Below, in pieces: positions 48,062 through 59,010 of a stretch of DNA of 64,000 bases. Numbering within the stretch: the first letter of the stretch is position 1; each line of letters starts with the position of its first letter. Position numbers and translations under genes: made by a program. Source of the DNA: Cricetomys ansorgei. Its lineage: Eukaryota; Chordata; Mammalia; Rodentia; Nesomyidae. The stretch is from NCBI GenBank assembly GCA_026225945.1, contig JAMJFZ010001133.1:1617501-1681500 (forward strand). The letters are read 5' to 3'. The notes below the pieces were generated by a model that was not told the origin of the DNA, ran no database searches, and saw only the letters and a list, made by a program, of their open reading frames with translations.

Positions 48062-48265
48062 TAGGTCTAGGTTATGAGCTCTCCCCCCCCCACACATACA
48101 AATGGGGCTGTTGTACTTGTGCCACCCTAACCAATGAGCCTTACCCTATGCCTCTGGGTGCCAGAGACCCTTTTCTTCTCTATAAATGTGACCCCCACTC
48201 CTTCAATAAACCAAGGTACGTCCACTACCAAGGCTCCCATAATTTTGTACTTTCCGCTCAGCAAC
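48062..48265 (+). mobile_element. Possible solo LTR (unnamed)
   Basis: A promoter-like 'ttctctataaatgtgacccc' (TATA box at about 48180) is followed 25 bp later by 'cttcaataaaccaag' (AATAAA). This TATA-to-polyadenylation spacing is typical of LTR U3/R. Ends and family are not established. Confidence 0.35.
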
Positions 48266-48415
48266 ATATAGCTTAGCTACTTTCTGGGGAAGAAAGTTGA
48301 TGTGAAGAAATCCTACACCCTTGCACCTGAATTGAAGTAGAGACTGAACATGAGACTTCATGGAAACTTGTGCTAAGGGTTAGTTACTGTGGAAGTATTC
48401 GTGGCCCCTGCTCCT
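48266..48415. other. No gene or recognised repeat
   Basis: Short spacer between the LTR-like segment and a SINE. Confidence 0.3.
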
Positions 48416-48606
48416 GGGCTGGAGAGATGGCTCAGCACTTAGAGTACTCTGTTCCTCCAGAGGACCTGAGCTCAGTTCCGAGCATCCACATCATACAGTC
48501 ACAATCACCTGCAACTCTAGCTCCAGAGATTTGATGCCCTCTTGAGGCCTCTGCTGGCACTTGACATGAATACAAACATATAAGGAAAAGTAAAATAAAA
48601 AAATAA
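48416..48606 (+). mobile_element. B3-type SINE, sense
   Basis: 'gggctggagagatggctcag' head, 'cctccagaggacctgagctc' and 'aactctagctccagagattt' body, with an A-rich tail ending 48606. Confidence 0.93.
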
Positions 48607-48750
48607 TCATTGCATTTTTCCCAAAAAACAGTACAAGGGGAGAAAACATTAGTTGCCAAAAAACATCTATACATTCTAGAATACTTAATATATTTAAATT
48701 TTACTTCAAGCCAAAAGCATGCAATCTAGTTTACTTTCTCAAAAACACTT

Positions 48751-48758
48751 CTCTCCCT

Positions 48759-48825
<67 letters not shown>

Positions 48826-48832
48826 TGTGTGT
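48751..48832. repeat. Compound (CT)n(GT)n microsatellite
   Basis: CTCC/CT run at 48751-48808 followed directly by GT at 48809-48832, abutting the tail side of an antisense B4 SINE. Confidence 0.97.
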
Positions 48833-49052
48833 ACATGCATATGCATGTCTGCATGGAAGTCAGAGGCAATTGTTGGTTGTCTTTCTCAATCATTCTCTAA
48901 CCTATTTTTTGAGGTGGCGTCTCTCACTAATTATAACGGGATAGCTGTGCACAGAACTCCAGGGATTCCCATGCCTCTACACTCAGTTTTTAGGTGCAGG
49001 GTGGGGATCTGATTTGGGTTCTCATGCCTTCTGCAGCAAGACTTTACCTAAG
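48833..49052 (-). mobile_element. B4-type SINE, antisense
   Basis: 'tttttgaggtggcgtctctc' and 'acagaactccagggattccc' are antisense B1-like. 'ggggatctgatttgggttct' and 'tctgcagcaagactttacct' are antisense ID-like. The head end has decayed. Confidence 0.75.
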
Positions 49053-50395
49053 GAGATTCTTAGTTTCACAAGCATTTTTTTTTTTCAAGCACTTTAATTG
49101 ATATTAATAGAAAACTGTATCCAATTTACATAGATGATACGAAAAGGAAACATTCTTCAAGTTTAAATGATTCATTACTTTGAATAATTGTGCAGATATA
49201 TATGTCAAAAATAATTATTACAGTGCCAAACCTCATATCAAAATCAGGTGAATTATTTTTAACTTTATATATACAAAACATTGAGTTCTTTTTGTCATGC
49301 CTGTATTCTTCTAGAGCATATTAATATAGTTTATAGTATTTATGATGAGATTTAAAGTCATTAAATGGAAATTTTCTTGACCTATTATGGTTTCTAGAGC
49401 TTGTTTTAAAGGCATAGCTGGATAGAGGTAAATAGTCACCTCACTGGAATGAGCAGGGAGAACAGTGCTGAGCTGGTTAGTCTCAGGTGCCAGACTACCC
49501 ATAGCTGCAGAGCCAAACTGTGTCACAAATTGTTTTTATATAAGTTTTAAACTGTTTAGAACAGATTCTCAACCACAAAACCTATAGAGTCTTAGGATCT
49601 TTGTTTCTTCCCAATGAGAGGAGACTTGGCTAAAGAGAACTGTGGCCTCATTCCCTTCTTCTGGTTCACAGGAACGTTTGTCACTAGTTCACCACATTCC
49701 TGAAGGTCATAACCTTTCCAGATTTGGGATCCAGAGTCATCTATATTGATAACAGGTTGATGCAATAGACACAATACAATAGACACAAAAGCTAACCTTT
49801 CTTTTTAAATGATAGAAAATGCTTAAGAGTTTTCAGTTCATTGTTTTTATGTTCAAGTAAAATATTTCCCATGATTTTAATTCAAGTAGTATCTGCTATG
49901 ATACCATAACCAAAATCCTAGATAAGTTTTATCTTCAATACAAATAAGTTACGCAGAGAGAAGCTAAAGGTAGATTCTAGCCAGGGCAGCTAAAGTGGTA
50001 CTTTTATTGCACACTTGTTTTAATTCTCAAGTTTCACCAAGGGACTAATACCAAAGCAGCAAAGATGGATATTAAGTGAATTCTAGAATAAAGTCTCTAA
50101 ATCCAGACTCATTTATCCTGGAATCAAACAAATTCTGCACTCTATTTTCTAAAGGTTAAGAAGAAGGCTGCTCCTCCTCTGTCTTGATGGGACAGTACAA
50201 ATTCATGAAGCCAAGTACTTTTCCTGTGACCTGTGTGTGCCCCTGAGAACCTGAGCTATTTCTCTTCTCTGCCTTCTTTCTTCCTTCAAGATGGCTATTT
50301 TCACTGAAGACCTAAATAATACAACAGCACATATGTCATTGTGGATGTGGATGTAGAAATTTTCACAAGGCTCTATCTCTAGGTGAAGAGTTACA
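49053..50395. other. Unassigned DNA; poly(T) at 49075-49085
   Basis: An 11-nt poly(T) with 'tttaat' 7 nt to its right (ATTAAA on the minus strand) may mark the poly(A) end of a minus-strand retrocopy. Minus frames at 49311-49526 and 49592-49786 lie upstream of it. I do not recognise a parent gene. Confidence 0.3.
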
Positions 50396-50496
50396 GTCAA
50401 TCAGTCTTCTCCTGGGACAAGTCCCCTTATAGATAATCCAGTCTCTAGTGGTCAACCCTAAATGCATGTCCATGCAAGCCACACTAAATGAACTCC

Positions 50497-50527
<31 letters not shown>
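50396..50527 (+). mobile_element. L1-3'-UTR-like (rodent) fragment ending in (TG)n
   Basis: 'atagataatccagtctctag', 'tggtcaaccctaaatgcatg' and 'ccacactaaatgaactcctc' followed by a TG run (50501-50527) resemble rodent L1 3' UTR segments. Confidence 0.5.
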
Positions 50528-50788
50528 TAAGGAAGCTAAGCAGACTAAGATAAGCCCCTTTCTGGTGGACAGAAAGCTTGGGGCTAAACCAGTAACTTTG
50601 ATCCCATTGTACATTCATCTAAGGTTGGTGACATCTATTATAGATGGCAGGTACTGTGGAGAAACTCAAGACAGAAATGAATGTCATTGTCTCCAGCTCT
50701 GTGATACTTAAGCCCAAGAGGATTCAGGTGTATAGTGAAGGGGCACGTAGATGTTAGGACATAGGTATATTCAAGGCATAGGTATGTT

Positions 50789-50790
<2 letters not shown>

Positions 50791-50834
<44 letters not shown>
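50791..50834. repeat. (TA)n microsatellite
   Basis: Perfect AT run of 44 bp. Confidence 0.97.
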
Positions 50835-50837
<3 letters not shown>

Positions 50838-52615
50838 ATGTAAATACAGTACTCATATATGAAACTCTCAAAATTAAAACAAAATATATGGAGAGATACT
50901 TCAAACTTCCAGTGTGAACCAATGAGTTAGGACAAAATTTTTCCAAAATTATCAACTACTTTTATTGTCTTTAAATTGATGAGAACACTTTTATCATGTG
51001 ACATAGCATTCGTTTTAGTTTGGTCATGAAACCTTCATTTATCTTCCCTGAAATAGCTGAAATGTATTTCCCCTTAAGCTTGCTGCTGCTATTTACTTGA
51101 GTGTTCCCAGGAAAGGCAAACTAAGAGTGTACTCATTGAAGGTAGTGCACGTTAAACTCAGAGAGAAGCTTCTAAAAAGAAAATTCCCACATGCCTCCTA
51201 TCCCAGGTCTCTAGAAGATCTATTGGGCCATTAGCCACAAAAAGGAGAGACACATCAATAACTCAATTGAAAACCTTTGGTAATTTGCAATGAAAACTTA
51301 TTTGAGATGGATTTAATCTATAATGTATTTCATCTCTGTGATGTATTATGTAGTATTCATTTTATATTTCAGGAAAAATCACTGAGTACTGTTTAGCAAT
51401 GTGTTGAGAACTGGAGTTGAACAACAGTAGATGTGTTTTGTGTAACTGTTCTGAATCTTACCTGTTTCTTCTCCTTAGCTTTGCCACAATGACTTAATGC
51501 TCCAAATTTCTTAGGAGATCTTCCCCTGTGTAATTACGGAGCAAACCATCAGATCAAGGTTGTTGGGACTTCACACTGAAGACTGGTGGAGGTGCACCAT
51601 GAGAAGTCGGGTCCCAGTTCCCCAGAGGACAACTGTCCTAAGTAAAGTGAATCCACCCTTGCTCAGCCATCTTGGCCAAGTGTGTCTGGCTGCTGACAGC
51701 TTTCACAGACTTGGGTTCTCAAGAATATGCTCTGACTTTGACACTCTGGGTTGACAAGTACTTGATGTGAAGGGAGGTTTCACTGCCTGACCCAAGATCC
51801 ATCAATGTTGCAGCCCAGATCATTCCCATTCAGAGAAAACAGGGAGTGAACATTTCTCCACGATCTGTCTTCATGACTTCCAAAATGAAGAGCTGCCCAG
51901 AAAGTGCTTCTACTGTCCTTGTGCATTTAGGGTACAGGAAATTGCTCATTCAGAAGTACTTACAATTCAGATTAGGGAACCATACTAAAGAGATTATGAT
52001 TAGATAGATTTGTTCCACTAGATAAATTCTCTTTTTACATACGAATAGCTCCTGTGATAATTGCGTCTTACATGGAACATGGAGCAGCGATGCTCTGCAC
52101 AGCACGGAGGAGAGTGTGTTATGTTCACGGTAGGATCGCTTCCACCCTGACTGTTGTTTACTTTACAGGACCATATGTGCTGATGTTTCTTAAAAGAATT
52201 TCTCCCCTAATTCATTACGCTCCACATTACTGCACTAGTTGTTTTCTTAGTCACATACAGAATAAAAGCATGTGAAAATGTAACAAATGTTTCTTCTTAG
52301 AAAATATTTCAAAATTAAGATATTATGAAGACATCTCTGTCAAACAAATTGGGCAAGGATAGAATTACTGTAAGTATTGTAGCCATCATAATGACAGTGA
52401 GCAACAAAATTATTTAAATTTCTTCAGGGGAATTTCATCTTTATGAATTCTAAATTTGCTGTCGTTACAGCCTCAACTAAACGTTAAAATACATTTTTAT
52501 TTACTCTTAGAAAGCTTTGTAGATGTACACAATGCATTTTGATTATGTCTGCCTCCATTTCCTTTCCTTCACATTTCCCAAACTATCTTCCTCTCAACTT
52601 TGTGTCCTCATTGAA

Positions 52616-52616
<1 letters not shown>
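50835..52616. other. Unassigned DNA, no gene seen
   Basis: No recognised repeat. Small frames (51560-51754, 52054-52275) carry no recognisable motif. Confidence 0.35.

Positions 52617-52663
<47 letters not shown>
52617..52663. repeat. (TG)n microsatellite
   Basis: Perfect TG run of about 47 bp. The Val/Cys frame on plus and His/Thr frame on minus across it are artefacts. Confidence 0.97.
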
Positions 52664-52666
<3 letters not shown>

Positions 52667-52964
52667 GAACACAGCCAATTGTCTTACTTTCTGTGCCTTG
52701 CCTTGGTAAGTATACATGGCTTGATTTTGATTGACACTGTAAGTTTTTAAACAAAGCTTTAGGACACAAATTTCTAATTTTTCTAAGTGAATAAGCATAT
52801 ACTGTATAAGACCAGTGAGATTAGATGCCAGGGTCAACAGTTCTCTGTCTCTTGCTGCAACTGATACTAAGAAAGAGAAGAAACAGCTTTAGGGAGTGAG
52901 GTCTGGACTAGGGGATGTTTTTAAATGGTGAAATTACCCAAGCGCTCCCAACCAAATGTGTAAT

Positions 52965-53071
52965 TGGCAGGCAATCGGGATAGTGCATAGAAATGTTCAC
53001 TAGAGCTTCTGAAATAAAGCAAAGGCAGCATTGAGAGGAATTTACAGGGTAAATGCCTCAAAAAAGATGAA
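52965..53071 (+). mobile_element. Old L1 ORF2 fragment, left part
   Basis: 'gcaaaggcagcattgagagg' followed by 'aatttacagggtaaatgcct' matches the L1 ORF2 stretch 'aaagcagtgtttagagggaaatttatagc...aaatgcct'. It is interrupted by a B1 SINE and continues at 53186. Confidence 0.65.
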
Positions 53072-53185
53072 GAGCCAAGTGTAGAGATAATTTGAGAGAC
53101 TGAGGCAGGATGATTTCTATAACTTTGAGGTCAGTTTAGGGTACAGTGTAAGACCTATTTCAATCAATCAATCAATCAATCAATT
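53072..53185 (+). mobile_element. B1/proto-B1 SINE with (CAAT)n tail, inserted in the L1
   Basis: 'agccaagtgtagagataatt', 'gagactgaggcaggatgatt' and 'ctataactttgaggtcagtt' are B1-like, then 'agacctatttcaatcaat' with a CAAT tetranucleotide run (53160-53185) in place of the usual A-rich tail. Confidence 0.8.
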
Positions 53186-53330
53186 AAAATGACCTCAAAC
53201 CACTAAGCGAACTTTATTCCTTAAAAGAAAGTAAACAAAACTCAAATATTATATAAAAAGGAAATGAGAAATATTACAAACACTACAAAAAGCAGAGAAA
53301 AATAATAAAACCAAATATCAGCACAACAGA
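53186..53330 (+). mobile_element. Old L1 ORF2 fragment, right part
   Basis: Plus-strand text ('ccttaaaagaaagtaaacaa', 'aaaaagcagagaaaaataat') follows the L1 ORF2 continuation 'accttaaggaactagaaaaa...agagcagaaataaatgaaat'. Confidence 0.55.
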
Positions 53331-53642
53331 CCTTAAGGTAGAATGGCCAGTAAGGAAAGAGAACAATCACACACACACAAGTGAGTTATTTCCAGTGTTT
53401 TTCCTGGCTGTCACTTGAACCAACTTGAAATAACACACGTGGAAAAATCAGTTGTGTTTCTATATAATATTTCTGTAAAACATTTGGAAACAAAGGTTAT
53501 ATATTCTCTAGCTTTTATATTTTCCCCTGAGATGAAACATTAAACTTTCAAACATGACTGTTAGATAAAATCATCCTAGTCTCCATCATGGGGTAGCAGT
53601 AGAATCTAGGGGGAGGGGACCAATGTACAAATACACAAAGGC

Positions 53643-53690
53643 TGGTGCTGGAGAGATGGCTTAGAGGCAAAGAGATCTGTAAACAAATGA
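53643..53690 (+). mobile_element. B2/B3-type SINE head only
   Basis: 'ggtgctggagagatggctta' is an intact SINE head, but after 'gaggcaaagag' the similarity stops. Confidence 0.5.
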
Positions 53691-54118
53691 AGCAGATGCT
53701 TCAGAGGAGAAAGTACATTTTTATAAGTCAATTTTTGCAACATAGTATTGAAATTTTACCTTACTTTCTATTTCTGCCTTGTATTTTTTAATCAGAAATT
53801 TTAGAAATTAATATTTTTTTTGTTCTCTGACACAAACTGTTTTAAGAAAGAGATTTTTTTAATCTTATTATGTTCTTTTAAAATTAGATCCTGTGTCGAT
53901 TCCTTGAATAAAACCCTAGGGTAATAGCTCTGCCTTTATCTCTTTTACTTTAAATTTCTTTTTTCTGCTAATTTTTTTTTAGCTTTTCCACGGTCATAAT
54001 CTAGCTTTTCTTACTTAGATGAAGACATGCTTTGCTTTTTTTTTTTTTTAATTTTGTAATAGAGATGTGCCCAGGGTCCATGCATTAAGAATTAGGGAAT
54101 TCTTCCAGGAAGAAAGGT
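53691..54118. other. AT-rich, no gene
   Basis: Poly(T)-rich patches (for example 54037-54050). Nothing identified. Confidence 0.35.
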
Positions 54119-54402
54119 CGTTTGACCTAGCTCACAAAGCCTGAGCCGCAAGGTCACTTAGCGAGGTGGACAAGAGAGACTGAATGTACTTCTCCAAGTC
54201 TGCGTTTCTCGTTGTCTCTGAGGACTCCTGTGACCGGAGAGACCGTGATGATTTACAGCTTCGACAGACCGTTAAGTTAGTACTCTGAACATTTCTGGCG
54301 CAGGAGACCTACAAGCAATCTTCACTTTTCAGAAGCTAGCTAGAGTGAGCGCGTGGCATGAGAAGGAAGTGAAGCTTTACTCCCCCTCACATCATTACGG
54401 CG
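54119..54402. promoter_or_regulatory. Local CpG-dense segment in AT-rich, CpG-poor DNA
   Basis: I count 14 CpG dinucleotides in 284 bp, far above the surrounding sequence, with GC content near one half. It also carries inverted nuclear-receptor-like half sites (tgacct at 54123-54128; aaggtca at 54147-54153). No SINE or LTR signature is visible. A short unmethylated element, alternative promoter or exon are possible readings; function is inferred from composition only. Confidence 0.4.
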
Positions 54403-56261
54403 TTAAAACCCACATCACCACACAGAGTAGAAAGTACTTGTGTAATATTGCTCTTAAAGCCAGAAAAGTCACTTTCATGTATTCAGTTACTGACTCCCTT
54501 AATTGCAAATATCAGAAAGTTCAGCATCAGACTCTAACGGGTGGCGAACCTTTCCATCATATTAGTTAATAGGCAGTGGTAGAATTAGTGAACAAAATTA
54601 TTAATGTATTCACTTTTCAGACAATAAATAACATTTCAGATGCAAAAGAAAAGAGGAACTTAGCCTTCTATTACCTTGAAAAAGGACAAAAATCAACAAA
54701 CACTGTATGGTGGAATACTTTCTAGGTTTCTGTCATCCAAAGTCATCCATCTCACCTACAAACAAGGAAAAAACAGGACAAACTACTGCGCTTTCTTGCC
54801 ACTTTTTGTAGACATAGCAGACAGAAACAGAGACAAACCAACTTCGCTGATTAACACAAGGCTGGCTTTGAAATTAAAGAGAGCTGCCTTGCGGAAATGT
54901 CTGGCTTGCTTCTGTAAAACATATGCCAAGAGGCAAGAATCTCCATTCAGTCTGTCCTCTTCCTTCAGAGCGCCCTCTTGTGGTCACTTCCTCCTCATAG
55001 CTCAGGGCTGTGTTCTTCTAAATGCTGTTAAACACGTGATGCATTTCTCAGTGGGCTTTTGTGAATTACAACATAACTGGATGAATCCTACAGCAAATAC
55101 AGCTTCACACTAGAAGGTGTGAAGTTTTGTGAGGAGACTCCAGGGAGAATATTTTACATACTAAAGGATTATAAAGAATCCCGTACACACAAAGGAAACA
55201 GACATCGCAGAAACAATCTACATGAAGAAAGTGAACCTGAGGATCCCATTCTTATGGGACACACACTGGATAAAGAAAACAGTTTAAAGAACAGCTTTTT
55301 CATCATGAATCCATTTACAGTTGCATAGGACTGACTCATTCCTGTGAAGCCATTCTCTGAATTCATTAATCAGAGCCTGTGTCCCGAAATGAGACTTCTA
55401 ACTTCTAAAATTGTCACTCTATTACTATATAGAACTTTCTCGAAAAGAAGACCATTCCCTTTGAAAGTTGAGAAATGAGTCGCTTATTGAACCCAAAAGA
55501 ACACTCATGGATAATATAAACTCAGTAAGTGCTACAGATGTGCCATAGCATGGTTGTGCTGGTATTTTAAATATATCTGGAGATACAATTTAAGATATTG
55601 TGAGAAGGTGAAGTCAAATATTAAAATTTCTTTTTATACATAGTTTCTCTATTGTTCTCTGTCATATTCCAATCACAGCTTTCAAGGTCTCCTGCATTTG
55701 AACACTGCCCTGAGCTGGTATTAGGGATGCCAGGGCTTTTACTGATTTTGTTTGTATGAAGTAGAGTTCACAAAAAACTCCTGCTTTATAAATGACTTTG
55801 TAAAATACTTAAAATAAATATATCATTACAGGAAAGTTATTTCCATGTATTTTGATATATTATGAATCATAACATTCAGAAATAGCTTGAGTAAATAGAA
55901 TTTAAGCCATTTGGTTGTTTGGGAGGACCATGGCGTTTATTTTTAGTTCAACTCAGCTTTTAGCTCTTCAGGCTGTTGATTTGGCTGTGAGTATACACAG
56001 CCTAAATGGTACAGACAGAGTAGAGTCATCCAGGAATTAATGTCTTTGCTCCTAAACCAACAGGGATATTTATGAAGCTTCATGTTTTTGAGAAGCTCTA
56101 TGTTCCTGTTTTCACCAGAATTTAAAATCAGCTTTTAAAAAAAGAAAGCTATTTAGAGAGATGTTAACAAATGGTTATTTTACAATTCTAATTAGTTTAT
56201 AATGTCTGAAACTACATTTGCATTGATGGTAGAGATGTAGTTTTATTAAGTAAAAATGAAA
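54403..56261. other. Unassigned DNA; longest frame 145 codons
   Basis: The plus frame at 54676-55113 (145 codons) and frames at 55119-55366 are not recognisable. No clear start context or splice pattern supports a gene. Confidence 0.35.
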
Positions 56262-56370
56262 CGGAGTCAGATGTGCTGGCAATCCCAGTACTATGGAGGC
56301 TGAGGTAGGGAAATTGCAAATTTTGAAGTCAGCCTGGGTTACACAGCAAGATCCTATTTCAAATGAGCAA
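56262..56370 (+). mobile_element. Proto-B1-type (7SL-derived) SINE, sense
   Basis: 'atgtgctggcaatcccagta', 'tatggaggctgaggtaggga', 'ttgaagtcagcctgggttac' and 'acagcaagatcctatttcaa' follow the 7SL-derived monomer. Confidence 0.85.
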
Positions 56371-57320
56371 AACAAACAGATCACCTTTTATGCAACACAC
56401 CTGCACGAGGATTATAAAACTAAACTTTCAGTTCCCCTCAGAACAAAAATTTCAGATAAGAAAATGTATAAAACTTCAAAATTTCAAGTCTTTTACACTT
56501 TGACTTTTTCCTTTTAAAAACACAATGATTTTACCAAAGCTGCTTAACCTATCTTAGTAGTAATAAGTGATTACGTTTAGAAGTCAGTGTTTTGAACTGA
56601 GGATAAACTTGAGCCCATGGTACAGAGAGGAATTGGACCACATCTGAGCCCAGAACCTGAGAGCTACACACTAACATTTACAATTTCTTGGTCCTCCAAT
56701 GTCTCAATTCCCTTGTCTTTGCGAGCAGGGGCTTTTGAGAAACATGCATGCACAATGTCTGCATAATCTAATTGCTTTTTCCATTTGTGAACTCAGAGAG
56801 AGGCAAGATGTTTTTCATGTCTGAGAGATGACACTGAGGGGTTGCAGAGTCTACTGCAATAACTCCTGCAGGAAGCCCAGAGGTTCAGAGGCGGAGGAGG
56901 CAGGCATGCCAAGTGTGTCCTGGAGGCACAAGGCAGGCAGAAGCTGGGAGGACAGGATGCAATCAGAACATCTGGAAGAGCAGGCCGGGCCGTGGGAGTC
57001 CCAGAGAACCTTATCTGACCTATGCTCCTCTGGCTTCTGCCAGGGGCCTGGTGAGTCTCATCTCTCATCTGTAATCAGGAGCATCAAGGGAGGAATTATA
57101 AAATAAAGATAAAGGAGTGGAGTGTGACTATGGGAGGGGGACCTAAAGAAAGAAAATAAATAAAGGCAAAAGCTGGGAGATCTTGACTGCATCTCCATTT
57201 GTAGGACCAGAGGATGGAATAAAAAGGAAGAGAAGAAAGAGGGGGCTTCTGAAAGTGGGGAGATTATGAAGAGCATCCTTAAGAAGCTACACTTCAAAAG
57301 GACGAGGGCATATGCCCAAC
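56371..57320. other. Unassigned DNA with a GC-richer, exon-like patch
   Basis: 56828-57050 is GC-richer than its surroundings and ends at 'cctggtgagt' (GT at 57051-57052), a near-ideal 5' splice site. No protein domain is visible in the 92-codon frame across it. Confidence 0.3.
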
Positions 57321-57375
57321 AATAATTCTGTGATGGAAGCCAATAGTTCTGTGATGGAAGCCAATAGTTCTGTGA
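57321..57375. repeat. 21-bp tandem repeat, about 2.6 copies
   Basis: The unit 'aatagttctgtgatggaagc' + c is repeated twice in full plus 13 bp. Confidence 0.95.
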
Positions 57376-58715
57376 AGTCAAAGAGAAGACAAGATTAATA
57401 GCAACTGATACAGACATGAGCCAATAACATTCTGCCAAGTTACCCTTGGTAAGATCCAAACACCTAAGAGATATCAGATAAGAAGTCCAAGTTGGCAAAT
57501 AAGTCAGTTCAATTGTAGGGTTGGGAGGAATGTCTAAGTCGTGCTGTGGACAACATGACAAGTTTACTAATCAGAGCTTGGATTAGGAGTCTAATTTTTG
57601 TAGGAATAAAAGATGAAGATAAAAGAAATTGCAGCTCGACTAAAGAGGCTGTATTACAAAGATGGTTTGAAAGGAAGTGGAAAGAACAAGAAGAAATTAT
57701 TGCAGCAGTTTTATGGTATGAAATACTGTGACCATTCTGTCTCAGATTGGAGTTACAATAAGACTTGCTTAAATGTTCTATACTCAGGCAGAGGTCCAAA
57801 ATAAAAATTCACTGGCTACCTGTAGGCACTGTTTAAGCTGTACCCCTGTTATGCAGCAGTTGTCCCTGAGATTGAAACATTCCATCCTGCAAGGAAACTC
57901 ATTAAGACAGAAAGCAAATAACCTCAAAATAGCTTCAGGAAGTTCCTGAAACTGAACAAATTCACTATGCTCCTTCTTCCCCAAGAGTTAACAGTAATGA
58001 CTGCTGAGAGTCACTTTCAGATGAACCAAGCTGCAAAGAAGACTCTGAGACAAACAATACCTGTGCATCACATTCTGAATGTTTTGGTTGGCAATCGCTG
58101 GGGAAGAATAGGAGTTATACTAATTATACAGTGCAAATGGAAACGCTGAATTGAGCTTTAGGAAAAATGCTAATAGAAGTGAGATGCTGTAGGAGGCCAA
58201 GGGTGATGGCAGGTGGATCACTAGGTGGCAAATGAACCCTGGTGGTTTGTGCTATACAATATTTCCTCCATTCCTCAAACCCATCCAGCCTGAGATAGAG
58301 CCTACCAGGAAGAAGGTTGTGAGACCACAAAGGGCCACCAGGTCTGAACACTGGAGCTGAACCGCTGGCCTTGCTGCAGGTGACACTCTTGCCAATTTGC
58401 TGGCTCTTTTGCCAGATGTGGGCAGTAAGCAGGGCTGAAGCTCCTCAGTTCTCGCTGATGTTTTTACAATTAAAATTCCCGGAGCTCTGGACCAACCGTT
58501 TGTTCATTTCATAGCTACAGATGGCAGTCTCTGGAGTTGGTAATTAGATTCAACAAGTCTAGAGATACACAGGTTCCGTTACCCTTGTGGGTGGCCAGGC
58601 TCATGTGGATTCCTTCTGCCACTGCTCTTCATTGCTCCACCTTCAGTTTGCCCTCATGACTGCCACCCTCTGAGTTTACAATTGCCAGCTATGTTAACAC
58701 CCTCGGTCAGCCTGC
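57376..58715. other. Unassigned DNA with overlapping short frames
   Basis: Frames at 57546-57804 and 57967-58149 (plus) and 57058-57561, 57509-57799, 57784-57984 and 58124-58351 (minus) are Lys/Glu- or Leu-rich. I cannot relate them to any family. An old retroelement internal region is possible but unproven. Confidence 0.3.
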
Positions 58716-59010
58716 AGCACCATGACAAAATGTCGGAGACAGTCAGCTTAGAAGGAGGTTTTCACTCACAGTTTCAGTTCAGGGTTTGGTTGCCTTGGTG
58801 TTTGGGGCTGTGTCATCACAGTGAACTTGGTAGAAAAATGTGGCAGAGGAGATGTGAAAGCCAACAGGGAGGAGAAGTGGCCTGGACCAATATCCCTTTC
58901 AAGGCAACTTTCCTAGTGACCTTACTTCCTTCCGCTTACCCTTACCCAAAAAGGTTCCATTGCCTGCCCAGGAGTACACAGACTGTGGTTCAGGCTAAGA
59001 TCAAAACAAC
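58716..59010 (+). mobile_element. MaLR-like mammalian/rodent repeat (same type as 24088-24400)
   Basis: 'aaaatgtcggagacagtcag', 'cttagaaggaggttttcact', 'cacagtttcagttcagggtt', 'ccaatatccctttcaaggca' and 'gtgaccttacttccttccgc' follow a common repeat ('tggctcacagtttcagagg ... ccccttcaaggacacacccccaatgacctaacttcctcc'). The 119-codon frame here is repeat-derived. Confidence 0.65.

Noticed and set aside
54676..55113. 145-codon plus-strand frame just downstream of the CpG-dense patch
   Set aside because: Tempting as a gene next to a promoter, but I see no domain, signal or splice pattern and cannot support it.
58190..58240. Alu-like wording 'ggaggccaagg...ggatcac'
   Set aside because: Primate Alu is not expected in a rodent genome, and the flanking sequence lacks the rest of a 7SL-derived SINE.
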